DNA of 64,000 nucleotides from Bursaphelenchus xylophilus (GCA_904066235.2 CAJFCV020000005.1:8613501-8677500); one strand, 5' to 3'; positions 46,433 through 58,916 are shown, counted from the first letter of the stretch. Notes: generated by a model from the letters alone, not told the origin. Translations and numbers: made by a program.

Positions 46433-47892
46433 ATGACCGACTGGAGTTACATCTTTGTGACTCTCTACAATATAAACGATGTAACGGCGCTTAGCCTCGG
46501 ATTCATCTTCAATTCCATATTGATCTACACAATTTGGTGGCTGCGGAACAGTTACAAGGGCAATTACACAAAATTGTTTCTAATCAGCGCTGTCTTTGAT
46601 TGGGTGCTTTCGGCAGAGGAGCTGCTTATACGACATGTAAGTTTAAGGAATCCATTGAAACAATGAAATACAGATTTTTTTGGTTTTTCAGGGATTTTTT
46701 CTTTTACAATTTTGAATTTTACTTTTTTTCTGGAAGATCTAGGCATCCAAAAGTTCAAAATCAAAAATTTAATAAAATTTATATTCAAATTTTAGCAGCC
46801 TCACGTAAAAAATCACGTAATGTACGTGATGGGCCATGGCGTGGAGCATCTTTTCCCCCATGACACTTTTCCTTACCTAATGTTTCCACATGGATTTTTC
46901 ACAATTCATGGGGTATTCATTTTGGCGGTTCAATACCATTATCGATATGTCATCATGACTGAGTAAGATTTTTTTTGCAATTATAACATTTTTAATCTTT
47001 TTTTCAAAAAAAAAATCAATTTTCAGTCCGACCGCTTCAGGCCGGCAACTGGCGTTCGATCTGATACTTTCGATCAGCAGTGGCCTTATTGTCTCCCTTG
47101 GCTTGTGCTACGGGACATATCAAAGTCAAGCTATTCCATGGGAGCAATGGAGAGATAACATAAAAGATGATTGGTTTGGAGAATATGGTGCGGAACACTT
47201 CGTCTATGCCTCTGATTTGGTGAGTTTACCAAAAATATTTTTACCAAAGAAGAGATGATCACATTTTATACCGCTTATATTCAAATTCAAAATCTCAAGA
47301 ACCTTTTTTCCGGTTTTTAATGCAGTTGTACCCACAAATTGTGTTTGCACAAAATATAATACAAAAAATATTATCCCATTATTGTTTTTTTTGACTGTTT
47401 TACTTTTCCTTTTTTCAGCGTTTTGCCGGGACCAAGCTCTACTTCGCCCTTGGTCTCACATTTTCCACCATCACCTTAGCCTTAGTCGCCTACTACGCCT
47501 ACAAGGCCTGGAAATTTGTGAATCCCGCAAACACCGTCAGCCGTCGAACACGTCACATGCAGCAACAATTCACGCGGACATTGGTCGTCCAAACGTGCAA
47601 TGCATTCCTCTTTTCGATGTTTCCAATCACTCTGAATGTGACTCTGGTGCTCTTCAACCCTCCGGGCGACCGCTACTACTCGGCCGCGGTAATGCCGCTG
47701 ATTTCGTGGCTCCCCGCTGCGAATGGCTTCATGACTTTGTATGTGGTCAAGGAGTTCAGGAGATTCGCACTCAATTTCCTGTCATTGGGGAGGCTACGGC
47801 GCAAAATTAATGTCAGTGGACCGAATGGAACAAATTCTGGAGCTGAATCAAACACGAAAAACACTTCAAAGGCCAAGGCGTTACTTCCGTGA
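46433..47892 (+). CDS. Serpentine seven-transmembrane receptor (345 aa)
   Basis: Exons: 46433-46636, 46796-46962, 47027-47219 and 47419-47892; 346 codons with stop. Hydrophobic segments fit seven membrane helices: residues about 18-38 (LGFIFNSILIYTIWWL), then helices around the HGVFILAVQYHYRYVI region, LILSISSGLIVSLGLC, the FALGLTFSTITLALVAYYAY stretch, and the final MPLISWLPAANGFMTLYVV. The last motif and the cytoplasmic FRRFALNFLSL are typical of the nematode Str superfamily (srd, srh, sri, srj, str), chemosensory GPCRs of amphid cilia. I cannot fix the class within that superfamily. Exon 2 has a TAGCAG tandem acceptor that could add or drop one Gln. Confidence 0.85.
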
Positions 47893-48045
47893 CCTAAGAA
47901 AAGAATATATCGATGACTTGATATGATTTTCAATTTGATAAAAATGTATGTATATATTCAGTCTGGCGTAGTGATTCTTGTGGGCAACCACTTTGAGGGT
48001 AGCCGATATTTACCGAATAAAATCACGATTTATAATACCTCCCGT

Positions 48046-48320
48046 AATCTACGTAGTATGATGGAAATTTTGCATCGACATCTCCCTGGTACTGATAAAT
48101 ATTATACAATCGATAGAATTTACGAACCGCTTTCCAAGTTATGAAAGTTTTTTTTTCAAAAAATGCTTTCTGAACCGTTAAAAATGCTTGGTTAACCTTA
48201 TGGTAACTGTTCAAGTTGTTTATACACCTGTAAACTAAATCCGCGACTCCTCACTGCCAACTCCATCGTTTGAATTTTCTGTTGTAAGCACATGTTGGCT
48301 GATTTCCAAGCATGCCCGCA
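48046..48320 (+). repeat. Dispersed repeat, copy B
   Basis: Same orientation and block order as 30646-30930. Shared words include GTAGTATGATGGAAATTTTG (one mismatch) and TTATACACCTG. Confidence 0.6.
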
Positions 48321-50127
48321 GAATCCCATCTACGCCCCTATTTGGCGCAACGTTCGGCTATTTGCACTATGCAATACGAATATTATTGTTTTTTTCAAAG
48401 GTTTTACTGTGAAAAAAAGCAAGGTGCAAAGTTCGACAAATGACGAAAACAAGTCACAAGGTTATGCACTGTATCAAACCCGAGTTAAACCTTTCATCCG
48501 GAGCGTTTGTATAATGTAATTTGCAACAAATTTTCATGTTCTTGCAATGTCTACGGTGTTCTGGATTTGGCCCAAGGTTGTCTACAAGTCATCACATTGA
48601 AATGTCAGCTTCCGGCCGTCGGACATTTACTCTAAAAACGAACAGATTGTAATTGGGTTCATGTTTCTTTTTTAGTTTTTTTGTTCAATTGGGCATGTAC
48701 ATGCATAATAATATTATAAATATATTTCCTTTTGAACATGTACTATAAATATCACACATGTTTCGCATTCGTAGCCTCAAAGTTTGCTATCGTGCTTATT
48801 GAATTCTTGCATTTAAAAATTCAATTATTTTTTCAAGATTTAAAAGTCCAAATTCAATCAAAGATAATCTGTCACTTGATAAACTTCCGAAACATTCTCA
48901 TTTCATGCTTGGCTATATTTCGTTGCCGTTTTTTATGACAGCTTATTGGAAGCTCAGAGAACGACTATTTGAAATCTTCGGATTTCCGGACTTATCATTG
49001 TAAATATGGGTGGTGACAAATGCTTGTGAATGGGGAAGTTTATTATTCATAATGACGCAGAGGAAAAAAGCTTTATATCGGTATGTAAGGCACAGTTGAG
49101 CCGATAAATGTAGTCTTTACACAAATTCTTTGTTATCATTTCTTGCGTCTTTGAAACAAGTTGAACTATTTCTTGCAAGGTAACATTGCAGTACACACTT
49201 TTCAAATCAAGCTTACATTTTTTGACGTAGTCATAAGTTCGTGCTTACTTAATGTCAAGTTTTAAATTTTTCATGTATTTTCGTACATCTGGATTTGAAA
49301 TCGTTGCGTGACTCGGAGTATTAAGTTGTAATATCGCTGTGAAGAAATGTCTAGCAGCGTTTTAGGACTCATGCAAGGCCTTACAACGCAACTGTTATTT
49401 ACTGTTTGAAATTCGGGGAGGGCTTGTGGGTGGCGGTTCTACAAAATTGGCAGTATTTAAGTTTGGGTTACTGTCTGGACTTCATCAAAGTATTGTTTGG
49501 GTAAGTTTGGGGGAGAACTCGAAAAATTCCGCAAGGGAATGTAATGAAATATTTGCGCAGATTAAAATCAAAAAGTCCAGTTTTCTGTATATCATGCCTC
49601 CCACGTGCAAAAACGGTCTTGTAAACACATGACGTACATTACAGTCTCCTGATCCCCTTCTATACGACCTTTTATTTTTTTAAATTATATCCGCCTCCTC
49701 TGGGGAATCTTATATTAATTAGGCAAAGAATACATAACGTCATGTGTTCAGACAGATGACTGCCAAAGGGTAATTCCAATATTTTTATGAGTCTAGAGAT
49801 GGGTTGTTACAGTTATACTGTACTGGCGAATGGTGCTTTCAACTGGCCAAAATTTGTTCGCGGTTGTCTTTTGAGACATTTATAAGAGCTCAGGTTCTCT
49901 TATGGTAGCATTCTTTTCACGCATTTGAAAGCTTTTTAAAGAAGGTCCCCAAAACAGAGCCATTGTAGGATTTGTCATCACACGTCTTCTGCAGAGATTT
50001 TGTGCAGAAATAAGGGCATTTCAGCAATGACCGTACATGAAAAACGTATTTGTATTTTAATTTTTAAGGTTTTTAAGACGTTCGTATAATAGAAATAGTT
50101 CTATTTACATTTCCTGAAACTTTTAGC

Positions 50128-50310
50128 TCGCGCTTTGCTGGCAAAACACTTTTTGGCAATAACTAAAACAAAAGATAATTTTTTTGTGGAATCATTGCCC
50201 TCTACGGTAGAAATGGATATGAAACTTTTCGTGCCAAAGTTCGGGAAAGGTCTCAAATTTTCGCCGACTTTCGCTCTAATAATCTCGGTTTTTTCTGCAA
50301 AACGCAAACT
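50128..50310 (-). repeat. Dispersed repeat family 2, copy 1
   Basis: On the - strand it matches the copies at 57240-57420 and 59285-59460: CGAAAGTCGGCGAAAAATTT-like words, the CACGAAAAGTTTC block, the GTAGAGGGCAATG block and a TTTTGGCCATAAC-like end. Confidence 0.65.
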
Positions 50311-51724
50311 GGATTTTCGCATATAAAAGGCGTATCCAAATCTTTCGATTCAAGTTGTTGCGAAATACAGAGGGCGTGGCATACACCCTGACTGTATACG
50401 CATATATAATACATATAAGAAAATCAAATACCAGCACAATAACTCTTCTTTTTTGGCCTGCATATATGCAGTTCTTTGCTGTCTTATGTTTTGTCTTTGC
50501 CATTGTTTGGCCTAATGAAACACTTGATGTTCCATCAAATGATAACATTATGTTAATTTGACCCCAACTTCCTACTACTAGTGCTGTTTTGTTTCTAGCC
50601 GGAACTTCTTTGCCTCAAGTAAAGTAATTCACTTTGTATTCATGACACTTTTTTTCAAATGCCTATAAAGAAATTTGCTTCTTATTCGATTTCAGACAGA
50701 ATGTTTGCAAATTACAACTTGTGTGTTCCATTAAATTGTTACAATTTTTAAATTGTTTTTAAAACTTATTACCGGTTATTGTGACGGTTACACAAGCATT
50801 GTTGGCCTTTGCAATGTAAAGGCAACATACGTGAATCCGACGCGTTTCTCGTCGCGTTTTGTCCACATACTATCGATTGGTAAATAGATTTTGGGCATTA
50901 AGGTTATTTCTGAAGAGTTTTTGGGAGACGAAATTGAGTCTTGCAAAATCAAGGATGATAATGTAAAATGTCAAAAGGCCCTACAACCCAGTAACGAGAC
51001 AAGACGAGATCTCAAGATTCAAGTGATTTATTCAGTGGAAAGGAGGCCTTTTATAGGGAAGCCCCACATAGGAAAGTGCAATCAAATTTGAATAAATGCA
51101 GATCGTTCCTCGTGGGAAAATCCTCGAAGCTCGGTCGTTCCGCCTCACATAAAACATTAGTGTCTTGTAGAGCGCCAGGTTTTCTCTCGGTCAGTCAATA
51201 GAGTAACAGTCAAAGATTTTTCTCCAAGATTATATTTGTGACGAACGCTACTTTGATTAAGCCTTGATGAGGGAATAGCTTCAACTACGCTGGATCGACG
51301 AGGGTTAGCATGAGCTATCTCTGACCGCATTTTTAACAGTTCCATTAAAGTCTAGGAGTGCACTTGAACGCTGAGTTTCCCAAATGAAAAAACCCTAAAT
51401 AAGTTTATGAAACAACATGGCAACCCGACCTGTTTCCTGGCACCTTTATCTGATAAATTTTCGATTGAAGTCTAACGAAATATCACAAAATTTTACGAGG
51501 GGTTTTTGTAGAAAAATATTTTTTTTGGTACTTGTTCTTTTTCTTCTTTTGTCGATTGTGACACTTCGTTTGGACGAAACTCAAAAGTGGGCGGGAAATT
51601 TTTTTCTTTTATTTCTTTATTACTCCTCTTCGGGTCTACAAAATTTCCAATTTACATATTTTTTTCTCATTTGCCTCATTGACACCGTATTGTACTAAAA
51701 CGAGCCCTCCTGTCATTACTCTTC

Positions 51725-52327
51725 TTACGATCTCCCCAAGTCGTTTGATGAGTCAGAACAGTGATGTCTTAGACTTGTGCAAAAACGCACTTTTGTGTAA
51801 TTAGCTGCTTCAAAATGGGGCTCCGCGCGGGTTTGAATGGCCTTAGGGGTGGGAATGTTTGTTTTCAATTGTGGTTGCGGGATTGGGATAAAGTAAATCC
51901 GGTATGTAGATGCTCGAACAAGAGTTCTTGTAATGGACTTTGTAATTGTGAGAGTCTTAAGGAAAAGGTTATATGTATAAATACGTACGGGGATGCAGAA
52001 AATAAGAGATTTAGTATATAAGATACCATACGGTACTCCTTCATGCATATTTTTGTTTTTGTAATACATTGTGATTTTTAAAAATATAAATGCCTCAGAT
52101 TTTGCTTGCGTTTGACAATATTCAAGACAAACATTTTCTAGGACGTATAGTAGACTAACAGTCTCTCTAAACGTTTTTATCGCCTCTTTTTGCTGCAGAT
52201 TACCTCTACAAGAGCCGGGGTATTTGTTGAATATTTCGGCATTTGTTGAGCCAAAATTTTCTAGGATTGAGGGGTGTCTCACATAGGTGGCATAGAGATT
52301 GGAACCCAAAGATTGGGCCTCGATCAT
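51725..52327 (-). CDS. Unrecognised 200-codon open frame
   Basis: ATG 52327 opens 200 codons to a stop at 51725, unusually long for AT-rich non-coding DNA. The protein is rich in Thr, Tyr and Asn, with no signal peptide, membrane helix or motif that I recognise. Its first codons lie in an inverted-repeat segment (52308-52540), so it may be chance or part of an old mobile element. No splice partners were identified. Confidence 0.25.
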   Translation of the reverse strand: MIEAQSLGSNLYATYVRHPSILENFGSTNAEIFNKYPGSCRGNLQQKEAIKTFRETVSLLYVLENVCLEYCQTQAKSEAFIFLKITMYYKNKNMHEGVPYGILYTKSLIFCIPVRIYTYNLFLKTLTITKSITRTLVRASTYRIYFIPIPQPQLKTNIPTPKAIQTRAEPHFEAANYTKVRFCTSLRHHCSDSSNDLGRS

Positions 52328-52540
52328 TCGACCCCCAAAGCTTCATAGCTCTCAAAATGAACTTATAGTGCAAACCCCCAAGATCCGCCTCCCAAAGATT
52401 GGACCCCCAAACATTGTAAATATTTATATAGAAATAGAAATTGGCGGGTTCTCAGTTAGCTAACGTGCAAAGGCGTAAGCTCGCCCACCACGGCATTTGT
52501 TTGGGGGTCGAATCATGTGGGTCCAATCAGGAATTCCCTT
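52308..52540. repeat. Imperfect inverted-repeat segment
   Basis: GATTGGGCCTCGATCATTCG with ACCCCCAAAG at the left is answered, inverted, by GTTTGGGGGTCGAATCATGT with GGGTCCAATC at the right. The word GATTGGACCCCCAAA also recurs between. Probably a decayed TIR element. Confidence 0.5.
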
Positions 52541-52839
52541 AATCTTCATTTGGCAAACTCTTTGATTACTGTTTTTTTGTTGCATAATTAGACCTCTCAT
52601 CAAGCGAATACATAAGTTATCTCTAAGCTAAGCCTGCTAGATTACTTCTTTGTTGGTTCTGCCAATTTTACATGCTGCTTAATCCTTTTTTATTATATCA
52701 CTTCAAATTGTCTCAAAATTGCCTTGATCTTCAAATGTATTACATTTTTTTTCGCAATTTATTTTTGGTCTTTTAGGCCGTTTGTAAGAGTCCGTATTTT
52801 ACAAAAATTTAACGTTTTGCTACTCCAGGGATTTTCAAA

Positions 52840-53524
52840 ATGTTTTCAATGAGGTGGAGCCTTCTTCTTATTGTCACAGGTAAATAGAGTCATCCGTTTT
52901 GCTTTGCTAACGCCTTATTTTAGTGCTTGCAATGATCAGCTCCGCCAAGGCCAATCCGTTTTTGATGAGTAGACTCCCAACGTCGCCCGATCGTCTGGTC
53001 TACGCGTTGCCGGTGAGTCAGAGAACTAGCACTTCTAGAAAGGGGTAAAATACGCGTGGCGGACATGGGATATTTTATTCTTCGATTTCAATCGAAAAAA
53101 AGTAGGATTTGACTTAAACTCGGCTTTTGGGACCTTTGAAACTACATGCTATGGATAGACTTTGTACAGAGGTTCTACTGGCTTTCTCTGAGATTCCTCT
53201 TGCAAAGAAAACAGTTGAATAATCTCGGCTAGAAGCCTAGACCCTCTTACAACTCTAGAAATTGTTTTTCACCACTAAAGGCCCTCGATTTCAGCAGAAC
53301 GACTACCAAAAACGCGACACCTACCTCAAGCGGGGGTTTGACTACGAAGATGACGTAAGTTCGTTGATCAATTTTACTACGCTTTAATAACACACGTGTG
53401 TTGCACTTTTTCACATTTTTTTGCTGAACAAAATAGCACATACAAACATTGCGTTCAAAGAGTTCAGTTTGAAAAGATATAAATTTGTAAAATTTATTTT
53501 TAGACCCTTCTACGCTTCGGATAA
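52840..53524 (+). CDS. RFamide-type (FMRFamide-like) neuropeptide precursor (69 aa)
   Basis: Exons: 52840-52879, 52924-53012, 53295-53354 and 53504-53524; 70 codons with stop. Residues 2-23 make a signal peptide (MFSMRWSLLLIVTVLAMISS). The end of the precursor has two dibasic KR sites, QKR and LKR, releasing DTYL and then GFDYEDDTLLRFG directly before the stop. A C-terminal RF followed by Gly is the amidation signal of FMRFamide-like peptides, so the predicted product is GFDYEDDTLLRF-amide. Such peptides are secreted from neurons and act on GPCRs. Only four amino acids follow the last intron before the FG end, yet all splice sites are canonical. I cannot assign it to a numbered flp gene. AATAAA follows at 53655. 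Confidence 0.75.
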
Positions 53525-54421
53525 GCTTCAAACTGCGGTGAGAACTCGCAATCCAGCAGCATTATAAGATACACAACTTTTGCTATTGGAGATATTCTCG
53601 ACTCGCCGGAGCTTATCGATTCTAACCCCTTTCTCTACTGTTAAATATCAACTGAATAAATATTTTATATCATTTATCATGAAAATTAGAGCGGTCATTG
53701 CTGACGTCAGATTAGGCAAAGTGCCAAGGCGATCCGAAACAAAAAATTTTCCGCTTTTATTTTTATTTTACTTTGTGCAAAAAAAGTTTTTTTGTAGAAA
53801 TATTGTGCTCAAGAAACGAAATGATGTTGAAATTTGTCATGCATACACTAGGTAAAAAACTTCCGGTTGTTTTTGCAAGACGAAAAATAATGAAAAATAA
53901 TAACGTTGCCTATGCCTGAGAAAATTATAGTATATGTAAATTAGGGCCTTGTTTTATTAAGATCTGGGAAGTAATCTGTGATGCAGCAAAAGTCTCACGG
54001 CATTCTGTACTTTAGATCAATAGCCGAAAAATTTAGAAGTCCAATAGGAGCGCCTGACGGGAGATAGAGCAAAAAAAACGTGCGGATTCCGAAAAAAAGG
54101 AATTGAAAAAATTGTTGGAAAGTATAGGATGCTAAGCGTCGATCTATGCACCTCGTAGATATAAAAAATTTTTGTGGTTGCCTTCATTTCTTAGCCCGAC
54201 TGTCCAGCTTTCTTACCTTCGCTCTGCAGAGGGCTAGACCTCAAGATGACATAACCGCACCAACTTTCAAATCTCAATCTCTGACCTCTGAAATCGCCGA
54301 ATTTGCCTCCGAGACGATGTATTGGAGATAGCAATCAGCAATGCCCCCTCATATTTAAATGCGACGATGACGTTGGCTTTAAAAGCGCCAATACTTTTCA
54401 ACTCAATAAACTTTTGCGGGG
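53525..54421. other. Intergenic stretch
   Basis: 3' UTR of the neuropeptide gene followed by the promoter of the first DUF229 gene. No other gene is supported. Confidence 0.4.
53655..53660 (+). terminator. Poly(A) signal of the neuropeptide gene
   Basis: AATAAA 130 bases past the stop codon, followed by AT-rich sequence. Confidence 0.5.
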
Positions 54422-57400
54422 ATGATTTTTAAAAATTTATTTCTACATGTCTACCGGTTTTTCTCAAAGTTGTCAGTAAAATTTCGGAAAGTTTTGTTTG
54501 TTGCGTGGATTATACTCTGTTTCTATACCTATTACTTACTCAGCTACAATTTTCTGAGGCTGAAAGAGTACGAAAGGGATGATTGTAAGCTTTTAACAGC
54601 ATTTTCAAGGGGGGGAGGTGCAAAGTGCGACACTCAGAGTTTCCTTAGATTCACACAAGGACCTTCTTTGGCCAACGCTAACATTTTCTTTTCTTTATAG
54701 GCGTAGACTTGCAAAAAACCGGGCTTTGTCCAATTTTTGGACTAAAAATCTCAAAAGTTTCTGCAAGGCGCTAGTTAATAATTCTGTAAGCTACAAAAAA
54801 ACCTCACGTATAAGAAACTAGAAGGGAATGAGCATTCAGCATGGGCTTTTCCCATTCCTAAACCCAATTCTTTTTAGTCCATCCTGCCGAATTCGGGCAG
54901 TATTCTCATGTACCAACCTTGAAACTGCACAAGGACAGTTGCAATGCTCTCTACGTTCCGCCATTTCATCCAGATGTTCTGGAGTTTGTTAATAATAGCC
55001 AAAAAGACAAACCGAAATGCACTCCCGCAAGTTTTCTACGCTCTTCGCTAAAGAGGGGCCTTCTGAAAATGCTCTACATTGAGTATGGAGAAGAATGCTT
55101 CTATAGGTAAACATTTTTCCTAAATGCAGAATTATGTAAATTCTTTATTCCTACGGCATCATCTAGACATGTTTTTCCATCACCGCAAGGATATGTCAGC
55201 CATGGTGACAGTTGGTTGCCATTGGGTAGAGATGGAGTGAAGCCAGAAACAGACTTTGTTCAGGTTAGCTGTGCAGCTAACAATGTCACAACTTACAAGT
55301 TTGTTCATTATCAGGTTTATAAACGGTAAGCCTTGCATCAATGATCGCTCGAAAAATTCGATCGGGGGAAGTAACGGAGGCTACGCTATTCTCCTTGTTA
55401 TTTCCAGGCCTGAAATTTCTCCTCGAACCACAGATTCCACTAAGAAAAGGCCAGACGTCCACATTCTAGTCATCGACTCCGCTTCAATGCCGCAAGTGCG
55501 CCGCGCTCTCCCGAAGACAGTGAAATACATCGCCGAAGAGATGGGCGCCCAGTTCTTTTTGTTCCACAGTAAAAAGGCCGCCGACACGATGGGTCAATCG
55601 CACGCTTTGTTGATGGGAAAAGTCACTGAAAAACTGTGGGCAAGACCCGGTTCCGAGAGCTATCCGCACATGGATATTATGGACGTTGGAGCGTGCGCGG
55701 AGAACAGTACATATGTGTTGAAGACGTTCAGAGATCGAGGATACAAAGTGTTGATGAGCGAGGATTGGACGACGCAGAAGTTCATGAGTTGCAAAGATGA
55801 AGAGGAACTGGCGGTGGATCATTACATGAGGTATGATTTATCAGAGGGCAACGAGGCTGTTAAAAAATTACTTTTTGCACAACGATATCAGGAATAAGTC
55901 ACTCCTATGGCTATATTTTGTTCTCAGACATTTACTTTCAGCGTCTACTGGTTGAAGATGAAGCAGATCTTCCCTTTCAGTCATGTTTCCGCACATTTCG
56001 GGCCGGCCGGTCGAATTCATTACCATCCAAACATGTGGGAAAAATTCTGTATCGAACGGCATTTCCAAATGTGGAATTATCTCGAGGATTTCATGGAGAA
56101 ATACAAAAATTTCCCACAACTCACTGTGACATGGCTGGGCCATCTCACACACGATTATCGCGGTGATTTGTTCAAATACGACGATGACTTTTTGGAATTT
56201 TTTAAGCGAATGAAAAATAAGGTAAGGGAAAATACCAAAGATGTGATTGTTTTTCTTACTGTAGCCTAATTATACATATATGTTTGACTTATTTTCAGAC
56301 CAAAAATTCGCATTTCTTTTTCCTCGGCGATCATGGAAATCGAATCTACTCGGATAAATCCATGTTTTGGGATCGGGTTGAAGATAAAAATCCTGCATTT
56401 TTCTATATTCCGCCACAGAGTATACAGAAAAACAAGGCAATTATGAAAAGGGTAAAACAAAATAGTCAACAGTTGGTGTCTACTATGGATATTCACGCAA
56501 CACTGGTTGATATTCTTAAGGTAAATACGCCAAAAACCCTTAAAATTTTTCTTTCTATTTGGTCATGTTTAAACCTACTACAATATTGAATAATTACAAA
56601 TAATTGCGACTTCAGAACGTCGACGACTTTGATTCACCAATCGCGCCGAATATGCCAGAATATGTTGTTGGGTCAAGTGTTCTCCGCGAGCTCTCACAAC
56701 CTCGAAATTGCGACACTCTGGAGCTTTCGTTCGAGTACTGTATGTGTGAAACGTTTGGACCAAGAACTCAGAATCACTCGTTGTCCCATGTTCTGGCAAA
56801 TGCTGCTGTCAGATACATGAACGACTTTATTCAAGCAAGCAATGACAGTGATATCTGCGCTCCACTAGAACTGTCGAAGGATTTCAAGCCCTATGTGGAG
56901 GAGTATCGACCGGAAGAATATAAGGATAAAGAGGAGCGAATCTACATTGTGACGCTGAAAACGCATCCGGGAAACGCTTTGTACATGCCGCATATCTCGG
57001 TAAGTTTAAATAGAACAAAAAGACCCTTAGGATGCAAAGCTCACATATTGTCAGGTTTTGATGGAAGGCACATACATATGTATTTTGAAGGGGGATTTGC
57101 ATTAAATTTTCCTCGAACACGTTGTGCTTATACCAGATGCCAATGGAGATTTGAGGTCGCGCTTTCCGCGGGAAAATTCACGGTTTTTTTAAGAGCACTC
57201 ATAAAGGAAACTTGGCCCAACTTTATGTTTCATCAAAATCTAATTTGGATAGATTTTTAGATCGAAAGTCGGCGAAAAATTTAGACTCATTGCCGAATTT
57301 CGGCACGAAAATTTTCTTGCTTATTTCTATTTCTACCATAGAGGGTAATGTTTCCACAAGAAATCGCATTTTTCCGCGCGAAACTAGCAAAGTTATGGCC

Positions 57401-57709
57401 AAAAAGTTTTTTTTCTTTTTTAAGAGCACTCCAAATGCACGGAGCGTTCTAGAAATTTATGGAAACTTGGCCCAACTTTATGATTCATCAATAGCTGACA
57501 GCCTCACTTGGAGCAAATATCCTGTCTATTTTCAGGTCAGTAATAACGGGACGATGAAAGTTGTCAGTTATGTTGGTCGGAAAAACGCGTTTGGCCATCA
57601 AGCCCGATGTATCAACGACCGATACAAAGTCATGAAATACATGGATAACCTTTGCTTCTGTAAAAATCTGTTGAACGATGAACGAGAAGTGAATAAAGTT
57701 AATAATTAG
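54422..57709 (+). CDS. DUF229 family membrane protein, tandem copy 1 (677 aa)
   Basis: Exons: 54422-54584, 54878-55106, 55167-55325, 55408-55830, 55942-56221, 56299-56520, 56616-56999 and 57536-57709. Residues about 22-42 are a hydrophobic signal anchor (VLFVAWIILCFYTYYLLSY), giving a type II topology. The lumenal or extracellular body is the DUF229 domain, related to the alkaline phosphatase/sulfatase fold: VHILVIDSAS near its start, LLMGK, FGPAGRIHYH, and the FFFLGDHGNR motif where the related enzymes bind metal. The C-terminal part is Cys-rich (CDTLELSFEYCMCE, LCFCKN). No catalytic activity is established for the family. Exons 2, 4, 5 and 6 have the same lengths as in copy 2. Intron 7 is expanded by a dispersed repeat. 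Confidence 0.9.
57240..57420 (+). repeat. Dispersed repeat family 2, copy 2 (in DUF229 intron 7)
   Basis: Shares ATTTTTAGATCGAAAGTCGG, CCATAGAGGGTAATGTTTCC and GCAAAGTTATGGCCAAAAAG with 59285-59460. The flanks (AAACTTGGCCCAACTTTATG at about 57210 and 57465) are themselves duplicated around it. Confidence 0.75.
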
Positions 57710-58307
57710 GCGGAATATGTTTATTTTTATTTAAAGTGTGCGTGAGCCAGTCAAATCACCATGTATGATAGAAATATCATTGCAAGATATACAGGCCATA
57801 TATGGTAGTAATATTATTGTAAAGACTCTGGAAATCCTTTACATAAATTAGAATTTTATGGTAGGGCCTGTAGCTAAAAAATACTTTGATAATATTGCCA
57901 TCTACCTATAACAATAATGTTTACCTTACATTTACTACCAATCATACCCTACAACACAGTCTATCCGATTAATTTCTGACTCATTTCACTAGTCACAACA
58001 ACATTTTTATACCTGTTTCAACCACGTTCATGATCTGAGCTCCTGTTTCCGTTATTTGCCACGCCAACGCATGCTGTTTGTCGAGAGACCGGAACGAAGA
58101 TTATGCAAATCCCGAGCGCACATACATAAACACATTACAAAAACCAGATCCGTGCAATTCTTGACTCGGGGCTTTGATCGTATCTCGTTTTTCAAAAGCT
58201 GTCCGGTTGTACGGGCATGAGCTTGAAAATAAAAATGAAGTGAGTTTTGTTTTCCAAAGAATAAAGGGGAAGTTTTAATGAGATTTGGCACAAATTTAGA
58301 CTAATTT
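57710..58307. other. Intergenic stretch
   Basis: 3' flank of the first DUF229 gene. AT-rich; no gene is seen. Confidence 0.4.
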
Positions 58308-58505
58308 TTCCTGACGAGGGAATGGTCTGAACTTCCCCCAACGTTTAGGAAAATGACTAGTACAGGTGGATAGCGCAGGTCAACCTTGGTGAAAAGAGCC
58401 ATTTTCCAGCTGCGAAGTAAGCCTAGCCGACGAGAAAAATCGACCGAAAGTTCCACAAAAATTTGCTCTTTCTCTTCCCTCGGAAAAGAAGAGTGGTGTC
58501 CAGTG

Positions 58506-58575
58506 GTTCGGTTGGCCGAGTGGATAGAGCATCCGCTCGATATTCTTTTGGGGGTTGGTTCGATTCCGGGGTCTC
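58506..58575 (+). pseudogene. tRNA-like sequence with A and B boxes (left arm)
   Basis: A box TGGCCGAGTGG (58513-58523) and B box GGTTCGATTCC (58557-58567) match pol III promoter consensus at tRNA-like spacing. The acceptor and T stems do not pair properly, so it is a tRNA-derived relic, not a working tRNA. Confidence 0.6.
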
Positions 58576-58846
58576 GCGAAGGACGGTGATAAGGCTTTGA
58601 TGAGCAAGATCAAACTCTAACAACCCAAAAAAAATATTTTGCCTTTTCAAAGTCAAGTCAATTCACCAAACGAGTATAAATTCGACGTTCCATTGCTTTG
58701 AAGGTTCGGAAGCACCCAAAAAATTCATTTGTTGACGATTATTGTTTTGTTATAATGCCTCTATAAAACGTATAAAAATGGCAAAATATTTTTTTGCGTT
58801 GTTAGAGTTTGATCTTGCTCATCAAAGCCTTATCACGGTCCTTCGC

Positions 58847-58916
58847 GAGACCCCGGAATCGAACCAACCCCCAAAAGAATATCGAGCGGATGCTCTATCC
58901 ACTCGGCCAACCGAAC
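58847..58916 (-). pseudogene. tRNA-like sequence with A and B boxes (right arm)
   Basis: Mirror copy of the left-arm sequence: B box at 58855-58865 and A box at 58899-58909 on the - strand, with the same unpaired acceptor ends. Confidence 0.6.

Larger units (their letters stand above)
47893..51724. other. Gene-poor stretch with dispersed repeats
   Basis: It contains repeat copy B (48046-48320) and a copy of another family (50128-50310). The remainder is AT-rich without exons that I can support. Confidence 0.4.

Noticed and set aside
57212..57709. 165-codon frame running through the last DUF229 intron into the last exon
   Set aside because: The paralogue splices at the matching acceptor. The upstream part of the frame is dispersed repeat sequence also found at 59.3 and 50.2 kb.
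58506..58575. Functional tRNA gene
   Set aside because: A and B boxes fit, but the acceptor stem and part of the T stem do not pair, and the sequence is part of a repeat present in two inverted copies.
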